From: Chitinophaga lutea
GTDB taxonomy: Bacteria; Bacteroidota; Bacteroidia; Chitinophagales; Chitinophagaceae
Assembly: GCF_003813775.1 (NCBI RefSeq)
Contig: NZ_RPDH01000001.1
Span: forward strand, 2,356,001-2,420,000
DNA: 64,000 nt
Reading direction: 5' to 3'
Shown here in pieces: positions 28,603 to 37,734 of the stretch (positions are counted from its first letter, which is position 1; each line of letters opens with the position of its first letter). A program made the translations under genes and the position numbers. The notes under the pieces are model-generated. The model saw only the letters and a list, made by a program, of their open reading frames with translations. It made no database searches and was not told where the DNA came from.

Positions 28603-29745
28603 TTAAAGGTTCTTTATACGCTCTTTCGCGTAATTGTGTACGTTGATCTCATCTTTCCCCTCCGGCTTCGCGTTTTTGACGAACTGCTGGTAAAACCGCT
28701 TTGCCTTCGCCGGGTCCTGCATGTGCTGGTCGTAAATACGCGCAATGCCGTACTGGCGCATAGGATCGTGAAAAAGGAAATAAGCCGTGTCGTAATGCGC
28801 GATGGCGGCTTTGTATTGTTTCATCTGCTCATAATTATCCGCCAGCGCCGTGTAATAACCGTCCAGCGCTTTCGATTTGGCCATTTCGATGCATTCCTGC
28901 AAAAGCACATTGCTGCTGTCGTACCGCATCTTCCCGGCATAAGAAAGCGCGGCATAATACTTCACCGTTTCCGGCGCGGCACCCGCCATCACCATTATTT
29001 TGTCGTGCACGCGAATGCAGCTGTCGTATTGTTTGAGGGCGTAGTGGGATACGGACAGGAACATCAGCGCCGTAGGATGCAGCTCTTTCCGGGTGATGAG
29101 CGGCTCGCCGTACAGGGTGACGTCGCGGAATTTTTTTTGCTGGTAGGCCGAGCGTATCAGGAGGTAGCTCACTGACACCTGCGAACTGTCGAATGCATAA
29201 TATGTCTTCAGTACACTATCTGCCGCGGCGTAGTTTTTCCGGTCGATGAACTCCGACCCCAGGAACGTTACTGCATTAACGTCTTTCGGGTTGAGGCGGT
29301 GCGCCTGTTTCATGTAATAGAACGCGGTGTCGGCCTTGCCCACTGCTTCGGAGCAGGCATAGGCCAGCTGTTTGTAATAAGCTGCATTGTCGGGCCGCAG
29401 CTGCAGCAGTTTTTCGAAATAGGGGATGGCCCGCGCCGAATTTTTCTGGCTGCGCGCCATAATGCCGAGGTTCTGGTTGGCGGCAATGTGGTTGGAATCG
29501 AGCTCCAGCACCCTATGGTAATTTTTTTCGGCCTGGGATAGTTGCCCGCTCTGATAATACGCGTTGGCCAGCAGGGCGAGACCGTTGGGATGTTGGGGCT
29601 TCACTGTTTCTTCGAGGTAGTTGATCGCTTTATCGTATTGCTGCTCCTGGAAATAGTCCATCAGGAGGGCTTTGTCGATATTATCCTGTGCAAGCAAGGT
29701 AACGGCGCACAGGAATGCGATGGCGGATAGGAGCATTTTCTTCAT
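28603..29745 (-). CDS. Exported TPR protein
   Basis: 380 residues. The signal peptide is MKKMLLSAIAFLCAVTLLAQ. About eight or nine tetratricopeptide units then run through the mature protein (ALLANAYYQSGQLSQAEKNY, NLGIMARSQKNSARAI). No enzymatic motif. It is probably a periplasmic protein-interaction scaffold. It lies 54 bp downstream of the MscS-type gene on the same strand and may be co-transcribed with it. Confidence 0.85.
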   Translation of the reverse strand: MKKMLLSAIAFLCAVTLLAQDNIDKALLMDYFQEQQYDKAINYLEETVKPQHPNGLALLANAYYQSGQLSQAEKNYHRVLELDSNHIAANQNLGIMARSQKNSARAIPYFEKLLQLRPDNAAYYKQLAYACSEAVGKADTAFYYMKQAHRLNPKDVNAVTFLGSEFIDRKNYAAADSVLKTYYAFDSSQVSVSYLLIRSAYQQKKFRDVTLYGEPLITRKELHPTALMFLSVSHYALKQYDSCIRVHDKIMVMAGAAPETVKYYAALSYAGKMRYDSSNVLLQECIEMAKSKALDGYYTALADNYEQMKQYKAAIAHYDTAYFLFHDPMRQYGIARIYDQHMQDPAKAKRFYQQFVKNAKPEGKDEINVHNYAKERIKNL

Positions 29746-29799
29746 GCGGGATCGGTTTACTGATGATAAAACTAACGATTTAGTTTAAAAAAGAAAAAT

Positions 29800-32196
29800 T
29801 TAGTTTGAGGGAGGCGTGTCGTTGTTCCGGATATGCACTTCCTGCTGCGGGAAAGGGATTTCGATGTTGTTTTCGGCGAACACACGGCAGATGGCGGCGA
29901 GGATGTCGCTTTTCAGGATGATCCAGCTGCCGATGTCGCCCCAGAACAAAATCCTGAAATCGATGGAACTGTCGTTCAGCGCATGCACCAATATCAGCGG
30001 AGCTGGCACGGATTGTACGCCTTCCTGGTTTTGCACGATGTCGCGCAGCAGGTCCTGCGCTTTTTTGAGGTCGGTGCCGTAAGCCACGCTGACGATCAGT
30101 TCCACGCGCCGCATGCGGCTGGAGAGGGTCCAGTTGATGATATGCTGCGAAAGCAGGTCGCCGTTGGGCACGATGATCTCCGAGCCGTCGACTGTCACGA
30201 TCCGGCTGGCCCGGATGCCGATCTCGCGCACGGTGCCGCTTTCCTGCCCGATGTTGATCACATCACCAATTTCGACAGGTTTTTCAAATGCGAGAATGAC
30301 GCCGGAAACGAGGTTGTTCACGATGTTCTGCAGCCCGAAGCCAATGCCCACGCTCAGGGCGCCGATGATGATGGTGAGTTTGTCGATAGGAATGCCGGAC
30401 GCGGCAAAGGCCAGCAGCAGGCCTGCCGCCAGCACGCCCAGCCGGACGAGCAGCACGGCGCTGTTCCAGCGGTTCTTTTTCACCATGCCGTCGGGTTGTT
30501 TATGACCGAATATAAACACCATCAGCTTGCTGATCAGAAAGGCCAGCCAGATGACCACCACAAAAATCAGGATGCTGGAAAATGAAAAGGTGGTGTTGCC
30601 TATTTTCCTTTCGGTTTCAAGAAAGGTGAGCGCCTGGTCGCGGATGGTGCTGTAAATGTTAAGATTTTTCAGCAGGATGACCAGCCACCCCAGCCCCGCG
30701 AGAAAATAAAGCGTGGAGTGCAGCCCTTGTTTGATGCGGTTAAAGTCGAGGAAAGCGGAGAAGCGGCTGTTGGTCTTGTATGCCTCCACATGCAGGTAAA
30801 ATGTTTCGAACAGCACCTGTACGACGATGATCAGTGCCTGCGCGGAGATAAGGCTGAACACCGCGCTGATGCCGAGGAAACGGGTCAGCATCACACGGCC
30901 CGTCAGGTTTGCGAGCACGGCGGCAACGGTCATGCCTATACTAAGCCAGATCAGGGCGCGCACAAACGCCGGCATCGGCTTGGAGCTTCTATTTTGCATT
31001 CGCAGGAACCACCAGCAGTTGGCCAGCGTGCCCACTTGCAGCACCAGTTGCGCCCAGCGCTCCACGAAAGTCGACAGCAGCATCAGGTTCAGGACAGCGA
31101 AGCCGGAATAGAGGATCAGCAGCAGCCACCACTGCCATTGCAGCCAGCGTGAGCTCTTGTCCTTGAGAATCATCGTGACGCAGGCCGCCTGGATGAGCCA
31201 CAGGATACCCAGAAAAGCAGCCGGCGGATTCATGTACAAAAACGGGCCGAGCGTAAAAATGAAAACCAGCGCGGTGAGCAGCGGCCGGTGGCTGGCGTGT
31301 GGGGCGTTGGCGAAAATGCCGTTTTTATCGGGGTGCGACTTGCGGATGCGCGCTATGCTGTTCAGCAGCCAGAAGAAGTATACCAGGAAACAGCCAATGA
31401 TCAGTGCATGAATGTCCCAGTTATAGCGGAAATAATAATTGAGCACACGGGCGGCGGCCTGAAAAGAAAGGGGGAGGGCATCGCCGAATGGCGACATAAA
31501 ATGCCGCGGGCGGGCGCTCCAGAGGTTTTCCTCCTCCCGTTTGAAAATATTCTGCTGGGCGTTGGTGAGCCGGAAGTCCACCTCATCCAGCATATCGGTG
31601 ATGGTGATATAATTCATCGCCACCCTGTTCTGCAAAACGCCGATGCGCATAAGGCTGTTACGGTTGGCGGTATCGGCCTGGAGCCATTTTTTGTTGAGCT
31701 GTGCCAGCTGGTTGACGTAGAGCGATTGCAGGGCCGGGTCGTCGGGCAGGTGGCTCAGCACACTGTCGTGCAGGATATTGTTGATTTCCGTGCTCATGTC
31801 CGTGATGGTGCGGCTGTAGGCGAAGAGCGACTTTTGCCATCTGCTGTGCAGTTGTTCCATTTCGAGCAGTATCACTTGCAGGGCGGAGAGGCTGCGGATG
31901 TTCATCACCCGGTGATTCTCCAGGATGTTGTTGTGAAGGGCCTTGACGATGCGTTCCGAGGCGGGAAGCTCCGCGGCGATCTCGGTGGTATCGAAACCGC
32001 GACGCAGCGTATTGTTCACCTGGTTCAGCATCTTGGTCATGTCTTCCACCCGTTCCACCACGTCGGTTACTACCGTGTCCGAATCCGTGCGGGGGCTTTG
32101 GACGGGAGCGACGGGTTTTTGCCGGGTCTGCGCAACAGCAGCGGCAGCGGCGAATAACAGGAAGAGGCAAAGGCGTCTGGAGAAAGGAGGCATCAT
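29800..32196 (-). CDS. Large MscS-type mechanosensitive channel
   Basis: 798 residues: signal peptide (about 1-22, ending AVAQ), a long periplasmic domain to about 240, then around eight hydrophobic segments. The C-terminal third is the MscS core with the pore helix GALSVGIGFGLQNIVNNLVSG, the beta domain (EIIVPNGDLLSQHIINW) and the cytoplasmic alpha/beta domain. The layout resembles MscK/MscM-type channels that release solutes under osmotic downshock. ATGs at 32196 and 32193 are both possible starts. Confidence 0.9.
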   Translation of the reverse strand: MMPPFSRRLCLFLLFAAAAAVAQTRQKPVAPVQSPRTDSDTVVTDVVERVEDMTKMLNQVNNTLRRGFDTTEIAAELPASERIVKALHNNILENHRVMNIRSLSALQVILLEMEQLHSRWQKSLFAYSRTITDMSTEINNILHDSVLSHLPDDPALQSLYVNQLAQLNKKWLQADTANRNSLMRIGVLQNRVAMNYITITDMLDEVDFRLTNAQQNIFKREEENLWSARPRHFMSPFGDALPLSFQAAARVLNYYFRYNWDIHALIIGCFLVYFFWLLNSIARIRKSHPDKNGIFANAPHASHRPLLTALVFIFTLGPFLYMNPPAAFLGILWLIQAACVTMILKDKSSRWLQWQWWLLLILYSGFAVLNLMLLSTFVERWAQLVLQVGTLANCWWFLRMQNRSSKPMPAFVRALIWLSIGMTVAAVLANLTGRVMLTRFLGISAVFSLISAQALIIVVQVLFETFYLHVEAYKTNSRFSAFLDFNRIKQGLHSTLYFLAGLGWLVILLKNLNIYSTIRDQALTFLETERKIGNTTFSFSSILIFVVVIWLAFLISKLMVFIFGHKQPDGMVKKNRWNSAVLLVRLGVLAAGLLLAFAASGIPIDKLTIIIGALSVGIGFGLQNIVNNLVSGVILAFEKPVEIGDVINIGQESGTVREIGIRASRIVTVDGSEIIVPNGDLLSQHIINWTLSSRMRRVELIVSVAYGTDLKKAQDLLRDIVQNQEGVQSVPAPLILVHALNDSSIDFRILFWGDIGSWIILKSDILAAICRVFAENNIEIPFPQQEVHIRNNDTPPSN

Positions 32197-32209
32197 GGTA
32201 TCAATAACA

Positions 32210-32245
32210 AAAAAGCAAAAAGGATGTTGCTCCTTTTTGCTTTTT
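32210..32245 (-). terminator. Terminator between the 94-residue gene and the MscS gene
   Basis: A perfect 15-bp stem: 32210-32224 with 32231-32245, loop TGTTGC. On minus it runs into TTTTTTGTTATT. It isolates the MscS gene from the small genes upstream. Confidence 0.85.
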
Positions 32246-32266
32246 CCGTTACTGATGGGGGTTAGT

Positions 32267-32551
32267 TCAGGCAGTCAGCGCTTCGTTGCCCGTGGCAATG
32301 ATCGTGACCCTGTTGGCCAGCGGTGCGTCAATGGGCATTTCCTGGTAGGAGAGGTGGCTGACGCCTTTGATCCGGCTAACCGGAATGGCGTTGATCTCGC
32401 GCCCGGGAGAAAAGTGTTTCAGTTCTCCGTGCACGGTAACCGTCACATGCGAAATAGCATCGCCGCCGGTTTTGTGCAACTGATGGATAAAACCGGTGAT
32501 GACCGCTCTGAGTTGTTCTTCATGCATATTGGAGGCATTGGTGTGTAGCAT
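32267..32551 (-). CDS. Hypothetical 94-residue protein
   Basis: Unrecognised. It contains SHVTVTVHGELKHFSPGREIN and NRVTIIATGNEAL; no signal peptide or membrane segment. The start could be the ATG at 32551 or 32527. A strong terminator right after the stop supports a transcribed gene. It lies 73 bp downstream of the small helix-turn-helix gene on the same strand and may share its transcript. Confidence 0.6.
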   Translation of the reverse strand: MLHTNASNMHEEQLRAVITGFIHQLHKTGGDAISHVTVTVHGELKHFSPGREINAIPVSRIKGVSHLSYQEMPIDAPLANRVTIIATGNEALTA

Positions 32552-32624
32552 CGGTCCTTGTTGTTTTGGTGATGAAACGGGTTAATAACGTGCGATACAG
32601 CCCATTGGTTTACGCAATTGTGCA

Positions 32625-32867
32625 TCAGCGGGGCCTGTAAGCATTGCTGTGAGCCAGCAGCCTTTTCAGCAGGCTGTCGCCCACCGCCAGAATCTTGTCT
32701 TTTTCTGCATTGCTGAACGCCTTTTTGGTTTTTGTTTTCCGGTAAAAAGTAGCCTCGCTCCAGCCACACTCCTGGCATACGGACTCCCTGAACGATTTGG
32801 GCAGCTGAAGCATTTCTGTGTGGATGTCTGAGAGGAGGTTGAAGGATGAAAGTTTTTTTGATTCCAT
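32625..32867 (-). CDS. Small helix-turn-helix-like protein
   Basis: 80 residues. The centre, SVCQECGWSEATFYRKTK, looks like a helix-turn-helix recognition segment; the flanks are charged helices. The overlapping frame at 32443-32907 has composition typical of a shadow, so this frame is preferred. Divergent from the double-HTH gene at 32993, with 125 AT-rich bp between them. Likely a DNA-binding protein; its target is unknown. Confidence 0.6.
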   Translation of the reverse strand: MESKKLSSFNLLSDIHTEMLQLPKSFRESVCQECGWSEATFYRKTKTKKAFSNAEKDKILAVGDSLLKRLLAHSNAYRPR

Positions 32868-32992
32868 TTGCGAATAATTTTGTCAGTTTGAATGAATAAA
32901 TGCGCAAAATGTCAATAGAAATGTTATATTGATATAGATAAGATCATACATTTAATTGACAGTCAGTACAAGTATAACAAAATTTATTTACA

Positions 32993-33571
32993 GTGGAATC
33001 AGTCTCCAAAAATATAATTCATGAGGGCGCGCGATTAAAACAAATCGTGCGCGACAAGCGCATGAAGATCCTTGATTTTGCGGAGCTGGCGGGCTTTTCA
33101 AACCAGATTGCGCATTATTATTTCCGCAAGGAAGCGATCAAGCGAGCCACGCTATTGGAGTTCTGCACATTATTGGGTATCAGCCTGGATGAATTTTATA
33201 CATGGTCGAATCCGCGCCGTACGCCGTTGCAGCCGGTGTCCGACTTTCACTACGGCCAGCGTCTCAACGAACTGATAGAGGAAAAGGGCCTGAACAAAAC
33301 GAAACTGGCCGAACGCATGGGCCTGAGCCGTCGGGCGCTGTACAACCTGCTCGACAAAGCGGCTTTCACCGGCGACCAGTTGAAAAAGATCTGCCAGGTA
33401 CTGGATGTGGGCATGAAGGAATTTATGGGCAGCAGCCAGCTGGAAGACGGAGGCGTGGATATGGACCTGGAAAGCTGGAAAGACAAATATTACAAGCTGC
33501 TGGAAGATCATAACAGGGCGCTCGTGGAAATAGCGCGGCTCAAAGAGGAACTGCAGGAGCGGAGCGCATAG
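32993..33571 (+). CDS. XRE-type regulator with two helix-turn-helix domains
   Basis: 192 residues. Two Cro/CI-type domains: about 12-70 (LKQIVRDKRMKILDFAELAG) and about 88-145 (RLNELIEEKGLNKTKLAERM, LSRRALYNLL). The C-terminal 35 residues form a predicted coiled coil (YYKLLEDHNRALVEIARLKE). The start is a GTG at 32993; no in-frame ATG precedes the first domain. Two DNA-binding units plus a coiled coil suggest a dimer touching four half-sites. Targets unknown; the divergent small gene is the obvious candidate. Confidence 0.82.
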   Translation: MESVSKNIIHEGARLKQIVRDKRMKILDFAELAGFSNQIAHYYFRKEAIKRATLLEFCTLLGISLDEFYTWSNPRRTPLQPVSDFHYGQRLNELIEEKGLNKTKLAERMGLSRRALYNLLDKAAFTGDQLKKICQVLDVGMKEFMGSSQLEDGGVDMDLESWKDKYYKLLEDHNRALVEIARLKEELQERSA

Positions 33572-33799
33572 CATACATAAAAGTGCCATGGCCTTTGACG
33601 GGCCACGGCACCAGGGGGGTCTCAGTAGTCAAGGATGATATATTGCAATTCCAAATTGTAATCCCCTGCAATTTACACCCCACATCTCCTTCTCATATCC
33701 CGGATCGGGAAAATCATTTATGTATACGGGAATTTTTTCCGCTCGTATCTTCCTGAACCACTTGGATGTTTAAGACAAATTACATATATTAGCATATTA

Positions 33800-33807
33800 T
33801 ATATTTG
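33800..33807 (+). promoter_or_regulatory. -7 box for the 144-residue exported protein gene
   Basis: TATATTTG, 24 bp before the ATG at 33832; -33 element not evident. Confidence 0.5.
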
Positions 33808-33831
33808 TTTCAGGATTATCCCTATTATACC

Positions 33832-34266
33832 ATGAAGAGCTGTTTTTTGTCTTTGGCAATGTGCCTTTTGTTGCTGGGTGGTAAAGCTCAGCGCGCCTCT
33901 GCTCCGGAGGTGAAGGAATTCGAAATTTTCTGGAAAAAGCTATATACGGCGATCGTTAAAAAAGATTACCAGGCGTTGAGCCAGTGCACGGAATTCCCAC
34001 TGGTGGTGAAAAAGAGTCTCACCGATACGGCGGTGCAGACCATTGGCCGCGAAGAATTTTCTGCTTTTTTTAATGCCTACCTCGAACTGCCTGTCAGCGG
34101 AGAATTCGGTAATAAATACGGTCTGCTCCGTGCCCGTAAGACACTGAACGACGATGATATGTCGCTGGTGACCGAGGAGTCCGCTTCTGTGGAGGACTTT
34201 GAATTCCAGAAGGTAGACGGGCGGTGGAAGCTCGTATATGTCTATGCGACGGGTGATGAAGAATAA
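33832..34266 (+). CDS. Exported hypothetical protein
   Basis: 144 residues from the ATG at 33832, which opens a good signal peptide (MKSCFLSLAMCLLLLGGKAQ). The longer TTG-started frame overlaps the promoter box and is rejected. The mature part (FWKKLYTAIVKKDYQALSQ, then FQKVDGRWKLVYVYATGDEE at the end) resembles small NTF2/SnoaL-like exported domains. No catalytic motif seen; function unknown. Confidence 0.7.
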   Translation: MKSCFLSLAMCLLLLGGKAQRASAPEVKEFEIFWKKLYTAIVKKDYQALSQCTEFPLVVKKSLTDTAVQTIGREEFSAFFNAYLELPVSGEFGNKYGLLRARKTLNDDDMSLVTEESASVEDFEFQKVDGRWKLVYVYATGDEE

Positions 34267-34398
34267 ACGAGGGTTTATACCGGTAAATCCATCTGCCTGA
34301 CGCCTGATCAGGTTGCGAATATTTTTAATATAAAATATAATTATACAGGGCATCTTATTCTCTTCAAATTTTCTGCGCGTAAAAACCAATTATTCCCG

Positions 34399-34406
34399 TA
34401 GCTTTG
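34399..34406 (+). promoter_or_regulatory. -7 box for carB
   Basis: TAGCTTTG, 70 bp before the carB ATG; no TTG at -33. Confidence 0.5.
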
Positions 34407-34476
34407 CACGATTTTTTAGTTCGCTGCGGGCTGGGAAATCGCATGGTTTTTCATTATCAATTGCTAATAAAAAAAG

Positions 34477-37293
34477 ATGCCCAAAGACACCTCCATCAAA
34501 TCTGTTCTCATTATCGGCTCCGGTCCTATTATTATTGGTCAGGCCTGTGAATTTGACTATTCCGGCTCCCAGGCGGCTCGTTCGCTGCGGGAAGAGGGAA
34601 TCAAAGTGATTTTGATCAATTCCAACCCGGCCACCATCATGACGGACCCTATGATGGCAGACAAGGTTTACCTGCTGCCCTTAACAGTGGAAAGTATTGA
34701 ACAGATACTGGAAGAACACCAGATCGATGCAGTACTGCCTACCATGGGAGGCCAAACGGCCCTCAACCTTTGTAAAGAGGTAGACGAGCTGGGGATTTGG
34801 GAAAAAAATAACGTACGGCTCATCGGCGTAGACATCAAGGCGATCGACAAGGCCGAAGACCGCGAGCAGTTCCGCCAGTGGATGATCGAACTGGGAATTC
34901 CCGTGGCGCCTGCCCGTACTGCCAACTCCCTGCTCGAAGGCAAGGAATTTGCGCAGGAAATCGGCTTCCCCCTCGTAATCCGCCCGTCCTTTACCCTCGG
35001 TGGTACCGGCGGAGGTTTCGTGCATGGCAAGGAAGACCTGGATGAAGCACTCGACCGTGGCCTTACCGCTTCGCCCGTTCACGAAGTGCTCGTGGAAAAA
35101 GCCGTACTCGGCTGGAAAGAATACGAACTGGAGTTGCTGCGCGACAAAAACGACAACGTCGTGATCATCTGTACCGTGGAGAACCTCGACCCGATGGGCA
35201 TCCACACCGGCGACTCCATTACCGTGGCCCCGGCCATGACCCTGAGCGATACCGCTTACCAGGACATGCGGAACAAAGCCATCATGATGATGCGCAAGCT
35301 CGGCAACTTCGCCGGCGGCTGTAACGTGCAGTTTGCCATGAACCCGGAAAACGAGGAACTGATCGCCATCGAGATCAACCCCCGTGTAAGCCGCTCTTCC
35401 GCACTGGCTTCCAAAGCAACCGGTTACCCCATCGCAAAAATCGCCTCCAAGCTCGCCATCGGCTATACGCTCGACGAGCTGGAAAACCAGATTACCAAAA
35501 CCACTTCGGCATACTTCGAGCCCGCGCTCGATTACGTGATCGTAAAAATGCCGCGCTGGAACTTCGATAAATTCAAAGGCGCCGACGATACGCTGGGCCT
35601 CCAGATGAAATCGGTAGGCGAGGTAATGGCCATCGGCCGCACCTTCCCGGAAGCCCTTCAAAAAGCATGTCAGAGCCTCGAGAACGACGCTGTCGGCCTC
35701 GGCTACTACGGCAAATCGCTGATGAAGAGCGAACAGCTTGTGGAAAAACTGAAGCGCCCCACCTGGGACCGCATCTTCCGCATCAAAGACGCGCTGATGG
35801 AAGGCATGTCCGTGAAATCGCTTCACCAGGCCACGCAGATCGACCGCTGGTTCCTGCACCAGATCAACGACATCGTGACCCTGGAAAAACAACTGGCGGA
35901 GCACGACCTCGAATCCGTGCCGGTAGACATGCTGAAAAGCGCCAAAGAAATGGGCTTCTCCGACAAACAGCTGTCCCTCATTTTCGGGAACTGTGAAGAA
36001 GATGAAGTGTATGAAAAGCGGAAAGCCCTCGGCATCACCCGTACCTACAAAATGGTAGATACCTGCAGTGCCGAGTTCGAAGCCAAAACACCTTACTTCT
36101 ATTCAGCATTCGATACACAGAACGAAAGCATTCCTTCCGATAAAAAGAAAGTGATCGTGCTCGGCTCCGGCCCCAACAGGATTGGCCAGGGCATCGAGTT
36201 CGATTACTGCTGTACCCACGGCCTGCAGGCCATCCAGGAATGCGGTTACGAAGCCATCATGGTGAACTGTAACCCCGAAACCGTGTCGACCGACTTCGAC
36301 ATGGCCGACAAACTGTACTTCGAGCCTGTGTTCTGGGAACACCTGTGGGACATCATCGAACTGGAAAAACCCGAAGGCGTGATTGTGCAGCTCGGTGGCC
36401 AGACGGCCCTGAAACTGGCCAAGCGCCTCACCGAAAAAGGCATCAAAATCATCGGTACGTCTTTCGACAACATGGACATCGCCGAAGACCGCGGCCGTTT
36501 CTCCGACCTGCTGAAAGACCTCGGTATTCCTTACCCGAAATATGGTACCGCTTATAATACGGACGATGCTATTGAAGTGGCAAAAGAAGTGGGTTACCCT
36601 GTACTGGTGCGCCCCTCCTACGTACTCGGCGGCCAGCGGATGCGGATCGTGATCAATGAAGAAGAGCTGGAACAGTCTGTACTGAGCCTGCTCAAACATC
36701 TGCCCGGCAACAAAATCCTCATCGACCACTTCCTCGACCGTTGCCAGGAAGCAGAGATCGACGCCATTTTCGACGGTGAGAACTTCCATGTGATGGGCGT
36801 GATGGAGCACATCGAGCCGGCGGGTATCCACAGCGGCGACAGTAATGCCGTACTGCCTGCGTTCAACCTGAGCCAGCTGATCGTGACCACGATGGAGTAC
36901 TACGCTGAAAAAATCGCCCGTGCGCTGGATATCCGCGGCCTCATCAACATCCAGTTCGCGATCAAAGACGGACAGGTATTCGTGATCGAAGCCAATCCAC
37001 GCGCATCCCGCACCACGCCGTTTATCGCGAAGGCATACCAGGTTCCCTACCTGAACATCGCCACCAAAGTGATGCTGGGCGCCAACAAACTCACCGATTT
37101 CAAGATCGAGAAAAACCTGCAAGGGTTTGCCATTAAGGAACCGGTGTTCTCCTTCAACAAATTCCCGGGCGTGAACAAGGCGCTGGGCCCCGAAATGAAG
37201 TCGACCGGCGAAGCCATCCGCTTCATCAAAGACCTGCGCGACCCGTACTTCCGGACGTTGTATAAAGAAAGAAGCATGCACCTGAGCAAATAA
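34477..37293 (+). CDS. carB: Carbamoyl-phosphate synthase large subunit, without allosteric domain
   Basis: 938 residues. Two homologous ATP-grasp halves are complete: [20 protein letters not shown] opens the first, and [24 protein letters not shown] sequence near residue 560 opens the second. Both phosphorylation sites are present ([24 protein letters not shown]). The chain ends at ERSMHLSK, just where the roughly 135-residue methylglyoxal-synthase-like domain begins in E. coli CarB (1073 residues). That domain binds UMP, ornithine and IMP. carA is not adjacent. A strong terminator follows, so the end is not an obvious frameshift. Confidence 0.95.
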   Translation: MPKDTSIKSVLIIGSGPIIIGQACEFDYSGSQAARSLREEGIKVILINSNPATIMTDPMMADKVYLLPLTVESIEQILEEHQIDAVLPTMGGQTALNLCKEVDELGIWEKNNVRLIGVDIKAIDKAEDREQFRQWMIELGIPVAPARTANSLLEGKEFAQEIGFPLVIRPSFTLGGTGGGFVHGKEDLDEALDRGLTASPVHEVLVEKAVLGWKEYELELLRDKNDNVVIICTVENLDPMGIHTGDSITVAPAMTLSDTAYQDMRNKAIMMMRKLGNFAGGCNVQFAMNPENEELIAIEINPRVSRSSALASKATGYPIAKIASKLAIGYTLDELENQITKTTSAYFEPALDYVIVKMPRWNFDKFKGADDTLGLQMKSVGEVMAIGRTFPEALQKACQSLENDAVGLGYYGKSLMKSEQLVEKLKRPTWDRIFRIKDALMEGMSVKSLHQATQIDRWFLHQINDIVTLEKQLAEHDLESVPVDMLKSAKEMGFSDKQLSLIFGNCEEDEVYEKRKALGITRTYKMVDTCSAEFEAKTPYFYSAFDTQNESIPSDKKKVIVLGSGPNRIGQGIEFDYCCTHGLQAIQECGYEAIMVNCNPETVSTDFDMADKLYFEPVFWEHLWDIIELEKPEGVIVQLGGQTALKLAKRLTEKGIKIIGTSFDNMDIAEDRGRFSDLLKDLGIPYPKYGTAYNTDDAIEVAKEVGYPVLVRPSYVLGGQRMRIVINEEELEQSVLSLLKHLPGNKILIDHFLDRCQEAEIDAIFDGENFHVMGVMEHIEPAGIHSGDSNAVLPAFNLSQLIVTTMEYYAEKIARALDIRGLINIQFAIKDGQVFVIEANPRASRTTPFIAKAYQVPYLNIATKVMLGANKLTDFKIEKNLQGFAIKEPVFSFNKFPGVNKALGPEMKSTGEAIRFIKDLRDPYFRTLYKERSMHLSK

Positions 37294-37316
37294 GGTGTTG
37301 ACATAACGAAGAAAAA

Positions 37317-37344
37317 GGCTGGCCTGAATGGCCGGCCTTTTTTT
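37317..37344 (+). terminator. Terminator after carB
   Basis: GGCTGGCC (37317-37324) pairs with GGCCGGCC (37330-37337), one G-T pair, then seven Ts. Confidence 0.85.
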
Positions 37345-37464
37345 ATGCGGATGCTCCACCACAACGCCAGTTCTCTCGACTCTTTACGGCATCATGTGCC
37401 TCGGATAAACGAGCCCTTTGAAATACGTCTAAATACTATTTTAACCTTGTTCATGCCCTGTAAA

Positions 37465-37527
37465 AAGCCTATGTCAAGCCTATGTGAAGGTTTCACATAG
37501 GCTTGACATAGGCTTAACATAGGCTTG
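37465..37527. repeat. Perfect 24-bp inverted repeat built of 11-bp CATAGGCTTGA units
   Basis: Bases 37465-37488 are the exact reverse complement of 37492-37515, with only GGT between. The arms are two near-copies of an 11-bp unit; the right side continues with a third, giving CATAGGCTT at 37496-37504, 37507-37515 and 37518-37526. No T-run follows, so it is not a simple terminator. It could form a long hairpin in RNA or a cruciform in DNA, or be a multi-copy protein-binding array. Confidence 0.85.
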
Positions 37528-37734
37528 ATATATGATAATCAAAAAGGATACAAATACATTGAAGTGCCCCATGAATAATGGTTTGGCGTTTTTTGTGTTA
37601 TCGGGATGGTGGTGGGCACTGCGAAAATGAGGGTGCTGAGAAAATAGTATCATTTCTGGGCATCAATTTTTACGGTGTTGGAGGCGCTCATCAAAAAAAA
37701 ACCTAATTTCAGGATGTACCATTGTTTGTGAATT

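Larger units (their letters stand above)
37294..37734. other. Intergenic region between carB and comEC
   Basis: 441 bp. It holds the carB terminator, the 11-bp-unit hairpin repeat at 37465-37527, and an AGTGCCC/GGGCACT inverted repeat (37563-37569 with 37614-37620). I found no credible open frame and no consensus comEC promoter. Confidence 0.5.

Noticed and set aside
32443..32907. 154-residue minus-strand frame overlapping the small HTH and 94-residue genes
   Set aside because: Different phase from the HTH-like frame, erratic composition, and it overlaps two better candidates.
34477..37293. carB as a truncated pseudogene
   Set aside because: Both ATP-grasp halves and their key residues are intact, the stop is followed by a proper terminator, and no remnant of the missing domain is present downstream.
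37465..37527. CRISPR-like array
   Set aside because: The repeat unit is 11 bp, with inverted copies and no spacers of regular length, and no cas genes are nearby.
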